64,000 bases of DNA from DASSNR01 sp036278935 (GCA_036278935.1 DASUKA010000151.1:1-64000); one strand, 5' to 3'. Shown: positions 33,491 to 43,320, counted from the first letter of the stretch. The notes: a model not told the origin generated them from the sequence alone. Made by a program: numbers and translations.

Positions 33491-33985
33491 ATGGCGCGCA
33501 TGGAGATCGAGCACGCGGTTCAGCAATCGCTGCTCGACCGGCTGATCGATGAGGATCCCTGGACGAGCCGTGAGGGCGGGATGTCGCGTGCCGAGTCGGT
33601 GCGTGCCCTCAAGGCATCGGTGCGTCGCGATCTGGAGTGGTTGCTGAACACGCGCCGCGCCCCGGACGCCGGCGACGTCGTGCTGGAGGAGGTGCGACAC
33701 TCGCTGTACGCCTACGGCTTTCCCGATATCACCTCCATGAGTCGGGATTCCGCGTCCACGCGCGCGTGGCTCATCCAGCAAGTGGAGGAGGCCATCACCA
33801 CGTTCGAGCCGCGGCTCTCAGGCGTGCATGTGTCGGTGGTGGAGGCCAAGACCGAGCGGAGGGAGCTGCGACTGCTCATCGAGGCGTCGCTCCGCATGGA
33901 CCCGCATCCGGAGCACATCGTCTTCGACACCGTGCTGGAGCTCTCCAGCGGCGAGTATCAGATCAAGGAATCCGACGGTGCGTGA
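33491..33985 (+). CDS. tssE: Type VI secretion baseplate protein TssE (gp25-like)
   Basis: 164-residue gp25/lysozyme-like baseplate wedge protein. SVRRDLEWLLNTRR is the family block, followed by SLYAYGFPDITSM and the C-terminal RMDPHPEHIVFDTVLEL. It links the baseplate to the sheath. The stop overlaps the GTG start of tssF by eight bases. Confidence 0.93.
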   Translation: MARMEIEHAVQQSLLDRLIDEDPWTSREGGMSRAESVRALKASVRRDLEWLLNTRRAPDAGDVVLEEVRHSLYAYGFPDITSMSRDSASTRAWLIQQVEEAITTFEPRLSGVHVSVVEAKTERRELRLLIEASLRMDPHPEHIVFDTVLELSSGEYQIKESDGA

Positions 33986-35819
33986 CGACCTGCTCTACTA
34001 CTACGAGCGGGAGCTCACCTTCCTGCGCCGCATGGGCGCGCAATTCGCCGAGCGATACCCGAAGGTGGCGTCCCGACTGCAACTCGAGCCGAGCAAGTGC
34101 GAGGACCCGCACGTCGAGCGACTGCTGGAAGCGTTTGCGTTTCTGGCGGCGCGCGTCCATCTCAAGGTCGACGATGACTTTCCAGAGATCAGCGAGGCGC
34201 TGCTCGACGTCATCTACCCGCAGTACGTCCGCCCCATTCCCTCGCTCTCGCTCGTGGAGTTTCAGCTGGATCCGGAACAGGGCAAGCTGACCACCGGGCT
34301 GCGCATTCCGCGCGGGGCGCAGCTCTACTCGCGGCCGGTGGGCGGGGTGCCGTGCAAGTTCCGCACGTGCTACGACACGACGCTCTGGCCTCTCACCGTG
34401 GCGGCGGTGCAGTGGCTGCCGCCCGACCGGCTGAACCCGCCGGTCCGCGCGCGGGACGCCGTGGCCGCATTGCGGCTGGAGCTCCGCTGCCTTCCGGATG
34501 TGCGCTTCGACGCGCTGGAGCTGAGCACCCTGCGACTCCACCTCAGCGGGGAGAACACGCTGTCGCACACCCTGTACGAGGTGCTGTGCAACAATTGCAT
34601 GGAAATCCTCGTGCGCGAAGTCCCGGCCTCCGGCTCGCGCGCGCCGATCGCGCTGCCGTCGTCCGCACTCCAGCCCGTGGGCTTTGCCGCCGATGAGGCG
34701 CTGTTGCCCTTTCCGCGCCGCACCTTCGCGGCGCATCGGCTGCTGCAGGAGTATTTCACCTTCCCCGACAAGTTTCTCTTCCTCGACCTCGCGGCGTTCG
34801 ATGCCGTGCGGGAGTCCGGTTTCGGCGAGGCGGTGGAGGTCATCTTCCTCATCGCCCCGTTCGAGCGGAACGACCGACGGCACATGGTGGAGGCCGGGCT
34901 CTCCACGCACTCCATCCGCCTCGGATGCACGCCTGTGGTGAACCTGTTCGCGCAGACGTCGGAGCCGATTCTCGTGACCCAGAAGCGGTACGAGTACGAG
35001 CTGGTCCCTGACGCGCGCCGCAGGCTCACCACGGAGACGTATTCGGTGGATGAAGTGGTAGGGATCACGCCCGGCGATCCGGAGCCGCTCCGGTTTGAGC
35101 CGCTGTACTCTTATCGCCACGGGGCGGGGCGGTCTGGCGCGCCCGTGTTCTGGGGCGCGCAGCGGCGGCCAAGCGGCTGGCGCTCCGATGGGGGGACGAG
35201 CATCTTCCTCTCGTTCGTGGACCTGTCGCACCGGTTGGCGTCGCCGCGCGCGGACGCCATCACGGCCCGCCTCACCTGCTTCAACGGCGACCTGCCCGGC
35301 CGTCTCCCGTTCGGTGATCCGCTCGGCGACTTCGAGTTGCAGGGTGGTGGGCCGCTCCGCGCCATCGTGGCGCTGGTGAAGCCAACGGCGGTCATCCAGC
35401 CTCCGCTCGGCAAGCCGCAGCTCTGGCGCCTCATCTCCCAGCTGTCGCTCAACTATCTCTCGATCGTCGAGGATGGCGTGGAGGCATTGCAGGAGATTCT
35501 TCGGCTGCACAATGCCGCCAGCACCACGGCGGGGGAGAAGCAGATCCAGGGTGTGCTGCGCGTACAGAGCAGCCCGGCGTTCGCGCGAGTCGCGACGGAG
35601 CAGGGCGTGAGCTTCGCGCGCGGGCGGCGCGTTGATCTCGAGCTGGATGAAGAGCAGTTCGCCGGGGGAGGCGCGTATCTCTTCGCGAGCGTCCTCGAGC
35701 ACTTTCTCGGCATGTACGCCTCCATGAACAGTTTCACGGCTCTCGCGGTTCGCACGACGCAACGAAAGGAGGAGCTCAGGGAATGGCCACCGAGAGCGGG
35801 ATCGACCGTCCTCCTGTAA
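33978..35819 (+). CDS. tssF: Type VI secretion baseplate protein TssF
   Basis: 613-residue baseplate wedge protein. It starts RDDLLYYYERELTFLRRMG, with EDPHVERLLEAFAFLAARVH and LLDVIYPQYVRPIPSLS following, all family hallmarks; the C-terminal FLGMYASMNSFTAL block is intact. GTG 33978 is chosen because the family begins at this point and it overlaps tssE. Its end overlaps tssG by 37 bases. Confidence 0.95.
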   Translation: MRDDLLYYYERELTFLRRMGAQFAERYPKVASRLQLEPSKCEDPHVERLLEAFAFLAARVHLKVDDDFPEISEALLDVIYPQYVRPIPSLSLVEFQLDPEQGKLTTGLRIPRGAQLYSRPVGGVPCKFRTCYDTTLWPLTVAAVQWLPPDRLNPPVRARDAVAALRLELRCLPDVRFDALELSTLRLHLSGENTLSHTLYEVLCNNCMEILVREVPASGSRAPIALPSSALQPVGFAADEALLPFPRRTFAAHRLLQEYFTFPDKFLFLDLAAFDAVRESGFGEAVEVIFLIAPFERNDRRHMVEAGLSTHSIRLGCTPVVNLFAQTSEPILVTQKRYEYELVPDARRRLTTETYSVDEVVGITPGDPEPLRFEPLYSYRHGAGRSGAPVFWGAQRRPSGWRSDGGTSIFLSFVDLSHRLASPRADAITARLTCFNGDLPGRLPFGDPLGDFELQGGGPLRAIVALVKPTAVIQPPLGKPQLWRLISQLSLNYLSIVEDGVEALQEILRLHNAASTTAGEKQIQGVLRVQSSPAFARVATEQGVSFARGRRVDLELDEEQFAGGGAYLFASVLEHFLGMYASMNSFTALAVRTTQRKEELREWPPRAGSTVLL

Positions 35820-36832
35820 CGCTGGCGCCGCCGGCGTACTCGGAGGTCGAAGCCCTGCTGGAGACCGAGCCCTGGGCCTTCGACTTCTTCGAGGCCGTGC
35901 GGCTGCTCGAGCGACGGCGCCCGGACCGGGCACCGGTGGGCGGTTTTGTCGACCCCGCTGATGAGGTCGTGCACTTTGGCGCCACGCCATCCATCGCCTT
36001 TCCGGCCAGCGAGATTCAGTCGCTGGAGACGGCGGGTGACGCGCCGGCGCAGATGGCGGTGAACTTCATGGGGCTCATCGGGCCGCTGGGCGTCCTCCCG
36101 CTCGCATACACGGTGTTGGCGGCAGACCGTGTGCGGGCGCGCGACACCGCACTCCGCGACTTCCTCGATCTCTTCAATCATCGAGCGATCTCGCTCTTCT
36201 ATAGAGCCTGGGCGCGCTCGCGGCCGGCCGCGACCTATGATGGTACCGGTCGGGATGGGCTCACCGGGCATCTGATGGATCTCATCGGCTTTGGCACGCT
36301 GGGGCTACGCGGCCGTCTGCCCGTCGACGATGAGGCGCTTGTCTACTACGCCGGCCTGCTCGGGCGCCAGACGCATTCGGCCGTCGCGCTGGAGCAGTTG
36401 CTGGCGGACTACTTCGACGTCCCAGTGGTGATCGAGCAGTTCGTCGGCGCCTGGTATCCATTGAGCCGGCCTGCACAATGCGCCCTCGGCGAGCGTGCGG
36501 ATGCATCGGGCCAGCTCGGACTGGGTGCGGTGGCGGGCGATGAGATCTGGGATCAGCAGTCGCGCGTCCGTGTGCGGCTGGGCCCGCTCAGACGGCAGCA
36601 GTACGATGAATTTCTTCCCGGAGGCAGCGCCCACGGCGCCCTCCGTACGCTCACGCATCTGTTCGGGAGCGATCAGATCGAGTTCGAGATCACCCTGATC
36701 CTCGCGCGCGACGACGTGCCGCCGGTTCGACTCGGCGCGGACGATGCCGAGCCGCTCCCGCTCGGTTGGTGCACATGGATCCGCACGGCCCCGCTCGCGC
36801 GGGATCCCGACGAAACGACCTTCACCCTCTAG
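35783..36832 (+). CDS. tssG: Type VI secretion baseplate protein TssG
   Basis: 349-residue third wedge subunit, acting with TssE and TssF. The early PWAFDFFEAVRLLERR block and AVNFMGLIGPLGVLPLAYT are characteristic, as is the LDLFNHRAISLFYRAW helix. It starts at ATG 35783 inside the end of tssF (AAAGGAGG upstream), which ties its translation to tssF. clpV follows after 14 bases. Confidence 0.95.
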   Translation: MATESGIDRPPVTLAPPAYSEVEALLETEPWAFDFFEAVRLLERRRPDRAPVGGFVDPADEVVHFGATPSIAFPASEIQSLETAGDAPAQMAVNFMGLIGPLGVLPLAYTVLAADRVRARDTALRDFLDLFNHRAISLFYRAWARSRPAATYDGTGRDGLTGHLMDLIGFGTLGLRGRLPVDDEALVYYAGLLGRQTHSAVALEQLLADYFDVPVVIEQFVGAWYPLSRPAQCALGERADASGQLGLGAVAGDEIWDQQSRVRVRLGPLRRQQYDEFLPGGSAHGALRTLTHLFGSDQIEFEITLILARDDVPPVRLGADDAEPLPLGWCTWIRTAPLARDPDETTFTL

Positions 36833-36846
36833 CACGGCAGCGATCG

Positions 36847-39627
36847 ATGACCATCAATCTGCGAGCTCTCATTGGCAAGCTGAACGGCGAGACCCGGAGC
36901 GCGCTGGAGGCGGCGGCCGGCCTCTGTCTCGCCCGCACGCACTACGATGTGGAGATCGAACACTATCTGATGAAGCTGCTGGACCGGAGCGATGGCGATG
37001 CGTCGCTCATCTTCAAGCACTACGGGGTGGACCGGTCGCGCCTGGCGAGTGAGCTCACCCGCAGCCTGGACAAACTCAAATCGGGCAATGCGCGCACGCC
37101 GTCGCTCAGCCCGACGCTCGTGAAGATGTTCACCGATGCGTGGACCATCGGCTCGGTGGAGCTCGGGGCGAGCCAGGTGCGCAGCGGGCACACGATCCTC
37201 GCGCTGCTCACCAACGAGGAACTCGTGCGTCTGGTCGCGGATGTGAGTCGCGAGTTCGGCAAGATTCCCTCCGAGGCGCTGCGCAAGGATTTCGCCGATG
37301 TCGTCGCGATCTCCTCGGAGGAAACCGGCGCCGCGGCCGCCGTGTCGGTGCCGGGGGCGCCGCGCGCTGCGGGGGGCAAGACGCCCAATCTCGATCAATA
37401 CACCATCGATCTCACGGAGAAGGCGCGCTCAGGGGCGATCGATCCCGTGCTCGGCCGCGACTTCGAGGTGCGGCAGGTGATCGACATTCTCACACGCCGC
37501 CGGCAGAACAATCCGATCCTGGTGGGCGAGGCCGGCGTCGGCAAGACCGCGGTGGTGGAGGGGTTCGCCACGCGCATCGCGCAGGGTGATGTGCCAGCCG
37601 TGTTGAAGCACGTCACCCTGCGTACGCTCGATCTGGCGCTGCTGCAGGCGGGCGCGGGCGTGAAGGGTGAGTTCGAGAACCGACTCAAGGGGTTGATCGA
37701 GGAGGTGAAGCAGTCGCCCACGCCCATCATTCTCTTCATCGATGAGGCGCACACAATGATCGGTGCGGGCGGGCAGGCGGGGCAGAACGACGCCGCCAAC
37801 CTGTTGAAGCCCGCGCTCGCGCGGGGCGAGCTTCGCACGATCGCCGCCACCACCTGGTCGGAGTACAAGAAGTACTTCGAGAAGGACCCCGCGCTCGCCC
37901 GACGTTTCCAGCTCGTGAAGGTGGAGGAGCCGACCGAGGAGCAGTGCCTGCTGATGATGCGCGGTGTTGTGCCGGCGCTGGAGCGGCATCACGCAGTGCG
38001 CGTGCTGGACGACGGCGTGGATGCGGCGGTGCGACTGTCGCACCGCTACCTCGCGGACCGGCAGCTGCCGGATAAGGCGGTGAGCGTGCTGGACACCGCC
38101 TGTGCGCGCCTTGCGCTTGGACAGCAGGCCACGCCCAGCGCCATCGAAGATGCGCAGCGCCGGCTCGATGATCTGGCGGTCCAGTCGCGGGTGCTGGAGC
38201 GCGAGCGAGCGGTGGGTGCGGACCATGCCGATCGGCTGGCGCGCATTGCGACGCAGCGGGCCGAAACGGAGGCGGCGCTTGCCGCCCTGAATGCACGGTG
38301 GGAGACCGAGCGCGTGCTGGTGCAGAAGGTCCGGGCGATTCGCGAGCGCCTGGAAGGGAGTGCGGCACCGGCAGCAGCAGCGTCGCCGGAGGGGAAGAGC
38401 GCCAGCGAAGCCAGTGCTACTCCAGCGCCCGACGCGGCCGCGGCGAATGGCGCGGCGCTGCCCACGGACCCGGAGGCGTTGCGGGCAGAGCTCGCCACAC
38501 TGACCGCCGAGATGGAGCGCGTGCAGGGCGAGTCGCCGCTCATGCGCGTCTGCGTGGATGCGGGCCTTGTGGGGGAGGTGATCTCCGGGTGGACCGGCAT
38601 TCCGGTCGGCAAGATGCTGCGCGATCAGATGGAGGCCGTGCTTGTGCTGGAGCAGCAGCTTGGCCGGCGCATCATCGGCCAGGACCACGCGCTCGAGTTC
38701 ATCAGTCGCCGCGTGCGCACCTCGCGCGCCGGCATTGAGGACCCGAACAAGCCGGTGGGGGTCTTCATGCTGGTCGGACCGAGCGGGGTGGGGAAGACCG
38801 AGACCGCGCTCGCGCTCTCCGATCTCCTGTACGGCGGCGAACGGAACCTCATTACGATCAACATGTCGGAGTTCCAGGAGGCGCACACCGTTTCCACCCT
38901 GAAGGGGTCGCCGCCAGGCTACGTCGGATACGGCGAGGGCGGCGTGCTCACGGAGGCGGTGCGGCGGCGCCCGTACTCGGTGGTGCTCCTGGATGAAGTG
39001 GAGAAGGCCCACCCCGATGTGCTGGAGCTCTTCTTCCAGGTGTTCGACAAGGGCGTGATGGAAGATGGCGAGGGACGCGAGATCGACTTCCGCAACACGA
39101 TCATCCTCCTCACCACGAACGCCGGGACCGAGACGATCATGAAGTTGTGCGCCGATCCGGAGACCATGCCGGTGAGCGACGGATTGGTGAGGGCGCTCAA
39201 GCCTGAGCTTGACAAGACGTTCAAGCCCGCGTTCCTCGGCCGCATGGTGATCATTCCGTATTTCCCGATTCGCGATGAGAATCTCAAGCGAATTGTGGTG
39301 CTCAAGCTCAAGAAGGTGCAGCGCCGGTTGCACGAGACCCACCACGCGATGCTGGAGTACGATGACTCGCTCGTGGAGCAGGTGGCGCAGCGCTGCACGG
39401 AAGTGGAGAGCGGCGCGCGAAACGTGGACAACATCCTGACGAATACCCTGCTGCCGGAAATTTCCGTGCTCCTCCTGGAGCGCCTGGCGGCCGGCGAGCC
39501 GCTGGAGGCCATCACGGTCGGGGTGGGGGAGAATGGCGAGTTCAGCTACCGCGTCGGGAGCGCCGGTGCGGCGTCGGCGGGCGCTACATCCGTTGCCTCC
39601 GCGCCGTCCGCGGGCGTTCCCGCGTGA
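36847..39627 (+). CDS. clpV: Type VI secretion AAA+ ATPase ClpV (TssH)
   Basis: 926-residue ClpB-related unfoldase that recycles the contracted sheath. The N-terminal domain (1-160) is followed by AAA domain 1 (Walker A GEAGVGKT, about 227; Walker B IILFIDEAH). A helical middle domain with an Ala/Pro/Ser-rich insert (about 510-545) comes next, then AAA domain 2 (Walker A GPSGVGKT, about 644; LLDEVEKAHPDV). The C-terminus is Ala/Ser-rich. Both ATPase sites look intact. Start is ATG 36847. Confidence 0.96.
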   Translation: MTINLRALIGKLNGETRSALEAAAGLCLARTHYDVEIEHYLMKLLDRSDGDASLIFKHYGVDRSRLASELTRSLDKLKSGNARTPSLSPTLVKMFTDAWTIGSVELGASQVRSGHTILALLTNEELVRLVADVSREFGKIPSEALRKDFADVVAISSEETGAAAAVSVPGAPRAAGGKTPNLDQYTIDLTEKARSGAIDPVLGRDFEVRQVIDILTRRRQNNPILVGEAGVGKTAVVEGFATRIAQGDVPAVLKHVTLRTLDLALLQAGAGVKGEFENRLKGLIEEVKQSPTPIILFIDEAHTMIGAGGQAGQNDAANLLKPALARGELRTIAATTWSEYKKYFEKDPALARRFQLVKVEEPTEEQCLLMMRGVVPALERHHAVRVLDDGVDAAVRLSHRYLADRQLPDKAVSVLDTACARLALGQQATPSAIEDAQRRLDDLAVQSRVLERERAVGADHADRLARIATQRAETEAALAALNARWETERVLVQKVRAIRERLEGSAAPAAAASPEGKSASEASATPAPDAAAANGAALPTDPEALRAELATLTAEMERVQGESPLMRVCVDAGLVGEVISGWTGIPVGKMLRDQMEAVLVLEQQLGRRIIGQDHALEFISRRVRTSRAGIEDPNKPVGVFMLVGPSGVGKTETALALSDLLYGGERNLITINMSEFQEAHTVSTLKGSPPGYVGYGEGGVLTEAVRRRPYSVVLLDEVEKAHPDVLELFFQVFDKGVMEDGEGREIDFRNTIILLTTNAGTETIMKLCADPETMPVSDGLVRALKPELDKTFKPAFLGRMVIIPYFPIRDENLKRIVVLKLKKVQRRLHETHHAMLEYDDSLVEQVAQRCTEVESGARNVDNILTNTLLPEISVLLLERLAAGEPLEAITVGVGENGEFSYRVGSAGAASAGATSVASAPSAGVPA

Positions 39628-39709
39628 GCCGGGGCGGGAGGCCAATGGCGCCTGTCTTCGGCGTCGCGGGTGAACCCTCGAGCGCGACCTGAAGGGCGCA
39701 GGGGCCACT

Positions 39710-40705
39710 ATGCAGGCGACGCATCAACGGGCGGTGGTGTACGACCTGGAGCGCATGAGCCACTTCATGCGCAGCGTAGCGTATGCCCGCGCGACCCAGG
39801 CACACATGACCGACCATTGGGAGACGAGCCAGAATGCGGTCATCAGGGCGATGTATGCGCTGCTCCCGTGGAAGGAGCCGCCAGGGCAGGTGGATGTCGT
39901 CTTCCATTGGAAGCAGATCCAGGCGGACACGAATCGATGGCACGAGCATTACCTCAACACATGGGGGTCAAAGCTCGTCACCGACCACCGGGCGGCGCGC
40001 CGGTACGTGGCGGGTATGGCGGAGGTCCGCCGCTACGACCTGGAGGCGATCCAGCAGAAACTGCGCGATGCCCAGCACCTGAATCAAGCGATCCGTGGGG
40101 AGGTCAATACCTTCATCCGGGAGCTTGCCGTGACCAAGTATGTCGCGACGGTCAGCGTGGCGATCCTCGGACTTCTCCCGGTCCTCGGATTCGCCGCGGG
40201 TAGTGCCGTACTGCTGCCGATTGTTGGTGAGGTAGCATCCACCGCGCTGGTTGGCGCGGGGTACGGCATTACGTGTTCCCTCGTGAGCACGTGGGCGCAG
40301 GGCGAGCACGCGAACGTGGTGGGGGTCGCGATCCCCAGCGGGGGGCTCGCCACCAAGGAGGGGGTGCGGCGGTACGGGGAAGCAACGGCCCATGAGCAAC
40401 AGCGGATCATCGACGAGGCCGGGCGTGCGATGGAGAAGCAGTCCAAACGCATCGCGAATGCCCTGCGCGCGCAGCAACGGGCGGTCCGGGCCGGCAACCA
40501 TGGCGTGAGGCGCGGCGCGAAGGTCGCGCGGCGCCTTGCCAAGCGACTGCACGGGAGCGCGCGGAGCGAGATGCGATCCGCCAGTCGGGTGCTGCGTCGA
40601 ACGCGGATCATTACCAAGGGGGTACCGGTGGTCTTCGCGGCATTGAGCATCTTCTCCGCGTACGAGGATCTGAAGGCCACCGTGCAGCAGACCCGTTACC
40701 CCTAG
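39710..40705 (+). CDS. Candidate membrane-active type VI effector
   Basis: 331-residue protein that I do not recognise. Residues 1-140 are soluble and helical. About 143-195 form one or two hydrophobic helices (KYVATVSVAILGLLPVLGF and VLLPIVGEVASTALVGAGYG). A strongly basic region (about 240-300, Arg/Lys-rich) and a second hydrophobic stretch (GVPVVFAALSIFSAYEDL) end the protein. There is no signal peptide. It lies between clpV and vgrG, where T6SS cargo is often encoded, and 17 bases before vgrG. A pore-forming or membrane-targeting toxin delivered by the downstream VgrG is inferred. A membrane immunity protein is not evident. Confidence 0.55.
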   Translation: MQATHQRAVVYDLERMSHFMRSVAYARATQAHMTDHWETSQNAVIRAMYALLPWKEPPGQVDVVFHWKQIQADTNRWHEHYLNTWGSKLVTDHRAARRYVAGMAEVRRYDLEAIQQKLRDAQHLNQAIRGEVNTFIRELAVTKYVATVSVAILGLLPVLGFAAGSAVLLPIVGEVASTALVGAGYGITCSLVSTWAQGEHANVVGVAIPSGGLATKEGVRRYGEATAHEQQRIIDEAGRAMEKQSKRIANALRAQQRAVRAGNHGVRRGAKVARRLAKRLHGSARSEMRSASRVLRRTRIITKGVPVVFAALSIFSAYEDLKATVQQTRYP

Positions 40706-40722
40706 CCACCGAGGAGACTGTC

Positions 40723-42738
40723 GTGGGAGAATACACACAGGTGGACCGCCCCATGCGGATCAGCACGCCGCTCGGACCGGAAGTGCTGCTCCTCGCCGGC
40801 CTTGCCGGCCATGAGGGCGTGTCTACCCCGTTCAGCTTTCATCTGGAGCTACTCTCGGAGCAGGTCGACATCGCGCCGGATGATCTCCTCCGCAAGCCTG
40901 TCACGGTGACGCTCATGCTGCCGGATGGCGGCGAGCGCCCGATCCACGGTCTGGTGAGCCGGTTCGCACACACCGGCCGTGGGAACAACCAGAAGTTGAG
41001 CTCGTACGAAGTGGATGTGGTTCCGTGGCTCTGGTTCCTGTCGCTCTCGAGTGATTGCAAGATCTTCCAGCAGATGACCGTGCTGGATATTGTCGAGAAG
41101 GTATTCAAGGATCAGGGATACTCCGACTTCCGCATGGCGTGCATCAAGTCCTATCCGAAGCGGGAGTATTGCGTGCAGTATCGCGAAACGCATCTCGATT
41201 TCGTCATGCGACTGCTCGAGGAGGAGGGCATCTTCTATTTCTTCGAGCACTCGGACGACAAGCACGTGCTGGTGCTGGCGGATGACAACAGCGCCGTCGC
41301 GCCGTGCCCGGACCTGCCCACGGCCAGCATGGGGGCGGACGAGGACGCCGATGACGACGTGGTGACGTCTCTGCGGCAAGAACACTCGGTGTACGTGGGC
41401 AAGATGGCGCTCCATGACTACGATCCGCTGCAGCCGACCTTCGATCTGCACAGCGCCATGAGCGGGGATGGGAAGGGTGAGGTCTACGACTATCCCGGCA
41501 ACTACGTAACCAAGGACGACGGCGAGCGGTACGCCCGCATTCGCCTGGAGGCGCAGGAGGCAATGCATCACCTCGTGCGCGGTGGGGGCACCTGTCGGGC
41601 GTTCCAGAGCGGGTATCGCTTTGATCTCCAGCATCATTACCGCGGTGATGCCAATCAAGCGTACCTGCTGGTCCAGGCGCAGCACACCGCCACGATGTCC
41701 GGCTACTGGGGCGGGGACGAGGGCGAGTTCGCGTATCGCAATGAATTCATCGCGATCCCGTACTCGATCCCGTACCATCCGCTCCAGACGACGGAGAAGC
41801 CACTCGTCGCGGGATCGCAAACGGCGCTGGTCGTGGGGAAGAGCGGTGAGGAGATCTGGGTCGACAAGTACGGGCGCGTGAAGGTGCAGTTCTACTGGGA
41901 CCGCGTCGGGGGCAAGGACGAGAACAGCTCCTGCTGGGTGCGCGTGGCCAGCTCATGGGCCGGTAAGCAATGGGGTGCCATCCGGATCCCGCGTATCGGG
42001 CAGGAGGTGATCGTCGACTTTCTGGAGGGCGATCCGGACCGACCCATCATCACCGGCCGCGTGTACAATGCGGATCAGATGCCGCCCTACACCCTTCCGG
42101 CGAACCAGACGCAGAGTGGGGTGAAGACGCGCAGCACCAAGACTGGCGGTGCCGAGAACTACAACGAGCTGCGGTTCGAGGACAAGAAAGGGAGCGAGGA
42201 GATCCTGCTGCACGCCGAGAAGGATCTTACGGTCGAGGTGGAGAACGACGAAACACGCACGGTCGACCACGATCGTACGACGACTGTCAAGAACAACGAC
42301 ACCAGGACCGTGTCCGAAGGAAACGACGCCGCCACCGTGTCCAAGGGGAACCAGACGCTCGACATCACGAAGGGGAACCAGACGGTCACCCTGGGCGAGG
42401 GCAACCAGACCGTCGATATCAAGAAGGGCAATCAGACGGTCACGCTGGAGATGGGCAATCAGTCCACCACGCTGAAGATGGGCAACCTGTCCACGGTTCT
42501 GAAGATGGGGAACATGACGGCGAAGATGGACCTCGGAAAGAGCGAGACCGAAGCCATGGAATCCATCGAGCTCAAGGTGGGCCAGAACAGTATCAAGATC
42601 GACCAGATGGGCGTGACGATCAAAGGGATGATGGTCAAGGTCGAGGGTCAGATTCAGACACAGATCAAGGGGCTGATGACGCAGGTGAACGGCGATGCGA
42701 TGCTGCAGCTCAAGGGCGGCATCGCGATGATCAACTGA
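40723..42738 (+). CDS. vgrG: Type VI secretion spike protein VgrG (TssI)
   Basis: 671-residue spike protein. A gp27-like base (residues 1-about 380, with REYCVQYRETHLDFVMRLLE and EEEGIFYFFEH) is followed by the gp5-like OB-fold (VDKYGRVKVQFYWDR, SSWAGKQWGAIRIPRIGQ). A C-terminal needle contains about eight copies of a nine-residue repeat from residue 533 to about 604 (consensus GNQTVTLKM). No extra C-terminal catalytic domain is visible, so it is a structural, not evolved, VgrG. GTG 40723 has GAGGAG upstream. Confidence 0.95.
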   Translation: MGEYTQVDRPMRISTPLGPEVLLLAGLAGHEGVSTPFSFHLELLSEQVDIAPDDLLRKPVTVTLMLPDGGERPIHGLVSRFAHTGRGNNQKLSSYEVDVVPWLWFLSLSSDCKIFQQMTVLDIVEKVFKDQGYSDFRMACIKSYPKREYCVQYRETHLDFVMRLLEEEGIFYFFEHSDDKHVLVLADDNSAVAPCPDLPTASMGADEDADDDVVTSLRQEHSVYVGKMALHDYDPLQPTFDLHSAMSGDGKGEVYDYPGNYVTKDDGERYARIRLEAQEAMHHLVRGGGTCRAFQSGYRFDLQHHYRGDANQAYLLVQAQHTATMSGYWGGDEGEFAYRNEFIAIPYSIPYHPLQTTEKPLVAGSQTALVVGKSGEEIWVDKYGRVKVQFYWDRVGGKDENSSCWVRVASSWAGKQWGAIRIPRIGQEVIVDFLEGDPDRPIITGRVYNADQMPPYTLPANQTQSGVKTRSTKTGGAENYNELRFEDKKGSEEILLHAEKDLTVEVENDETRTVDHDRTTTVKNNDTRTVSEGNDAATVSKGNQTLDITKGNQTVTLGEGNQTVDIKKGNQTVTLEMGNQSTTLKMGNLSTVLKMGNMTAKMDLGKSETEAMESIELKVGQNSIKIDQMGVTIKGMMVKVEGQIQTQIKGLMTQVNGDAMLQLKGGIAMIN

Positions 42739-42741
42739 GCC

Positions 42742-43320
42742 ATGCCGACCCAGTCGAAGTCCGTGCCGGCGCGTACGGCGGCCGAGTTGAGCGAGATGGC
42801 CGAGTTGGGGGATGAGGCCAAGGCGCTGCTTGCGCCGGAGGTGATGCCGCGCGCGTTCATCGCGCTGCTCCAGGAGCACGAGCTCTACCCCGATGCGGTT
42901 CGCGTCCTCGCGCATGCGCTCCCCAGGCGCGAGGCGATCTGGTGGGCGTGGGTATGCGCGCGCCGCACGGCGGGCGATGCGCCGCCGCTCGCGGTGCAGG
43001 GAGCGCTCGATGCGACCGAGCGCTGGATCACGCAGCCCACGGATGAGTACCGCCGTGCCGCCATGGAGGCCGCCGAGCAGGCCGGGTTCGCCTCGCCGGC
43101 GGGGTGCGCGGCGTTGGCGGTCTTTCTGAGCGGCGGCAGTCTCGCTCCGGCGAACGTGGATCCCGTGCCGCCCGGCGAGCACGTGGCTGCCAAGGCGATC
43201 ACCGGCGCCATCGTGGCGGCGGCGGTGTCCAGCGAGCCGGAACAGGCGCCGCAGAAGTTCAAGGCATTCATCGCGCAGGGGCTCGATGTGGCGGAGCGGG
43301 TGAAGCTGTGGCCCGCATGA
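42742..43320 (+). CDS. DUF6931-like protein next to vgrG
   Basis: 192-residue Ala-rich helical protein that resembles the DUF6931 family as I recall it from T6SS loci; function unknown. Key segment: VRVLAHALPRREAIWWAWVCAR (residues about 53-74, only part quoted elsewhere in families). It has one weak hydrophobic stretch (AAKAITGAIVAAAVSS). It starts three bases after vgrG and precedes the PAAR gene. An adaptor linking cargo or PAAR to VgrG, or an immunity protein, would both fit the position; neither is shown. Confidence 0.55.
   Translation: MPTQSKSVPARTAAELSEMAELGDEAKALLAPEVMPRAFIALLQEHELYPDAVRVLAHALPRREAIWWAWVCARRTAGDAPPLAVQGALDATERWITQPTDEYRRAAMEAAEQAGFASPAGCAALAVFLSGGSLAPANVDPVPPGEHVAAKAITGAIVAAAVSSEPEQAPQKFKAFIAQGLDVAERVKLWPA

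Noticed and set aside
31682..33781. 699-codon minus-strand frame opposite tssA and tssE
   Set aside because: Long only because of GC bias; tssA and tssE are well supported on the plus strand.
37429..39708. 759-codon minus-strand frame opposite clpV
   Set aside because: Antisense to an unambiguous ClpV; composition rich in Arg, His and Leu with no motifs.
42319..42540. Repeated codons in vgrG as a possible CRISPR or DNA repeat array
   Set aside because: The repeat is in frame, protein-level and inside the needle domain; there are no spacers. No CRISPR array was seen anywhere in the window.
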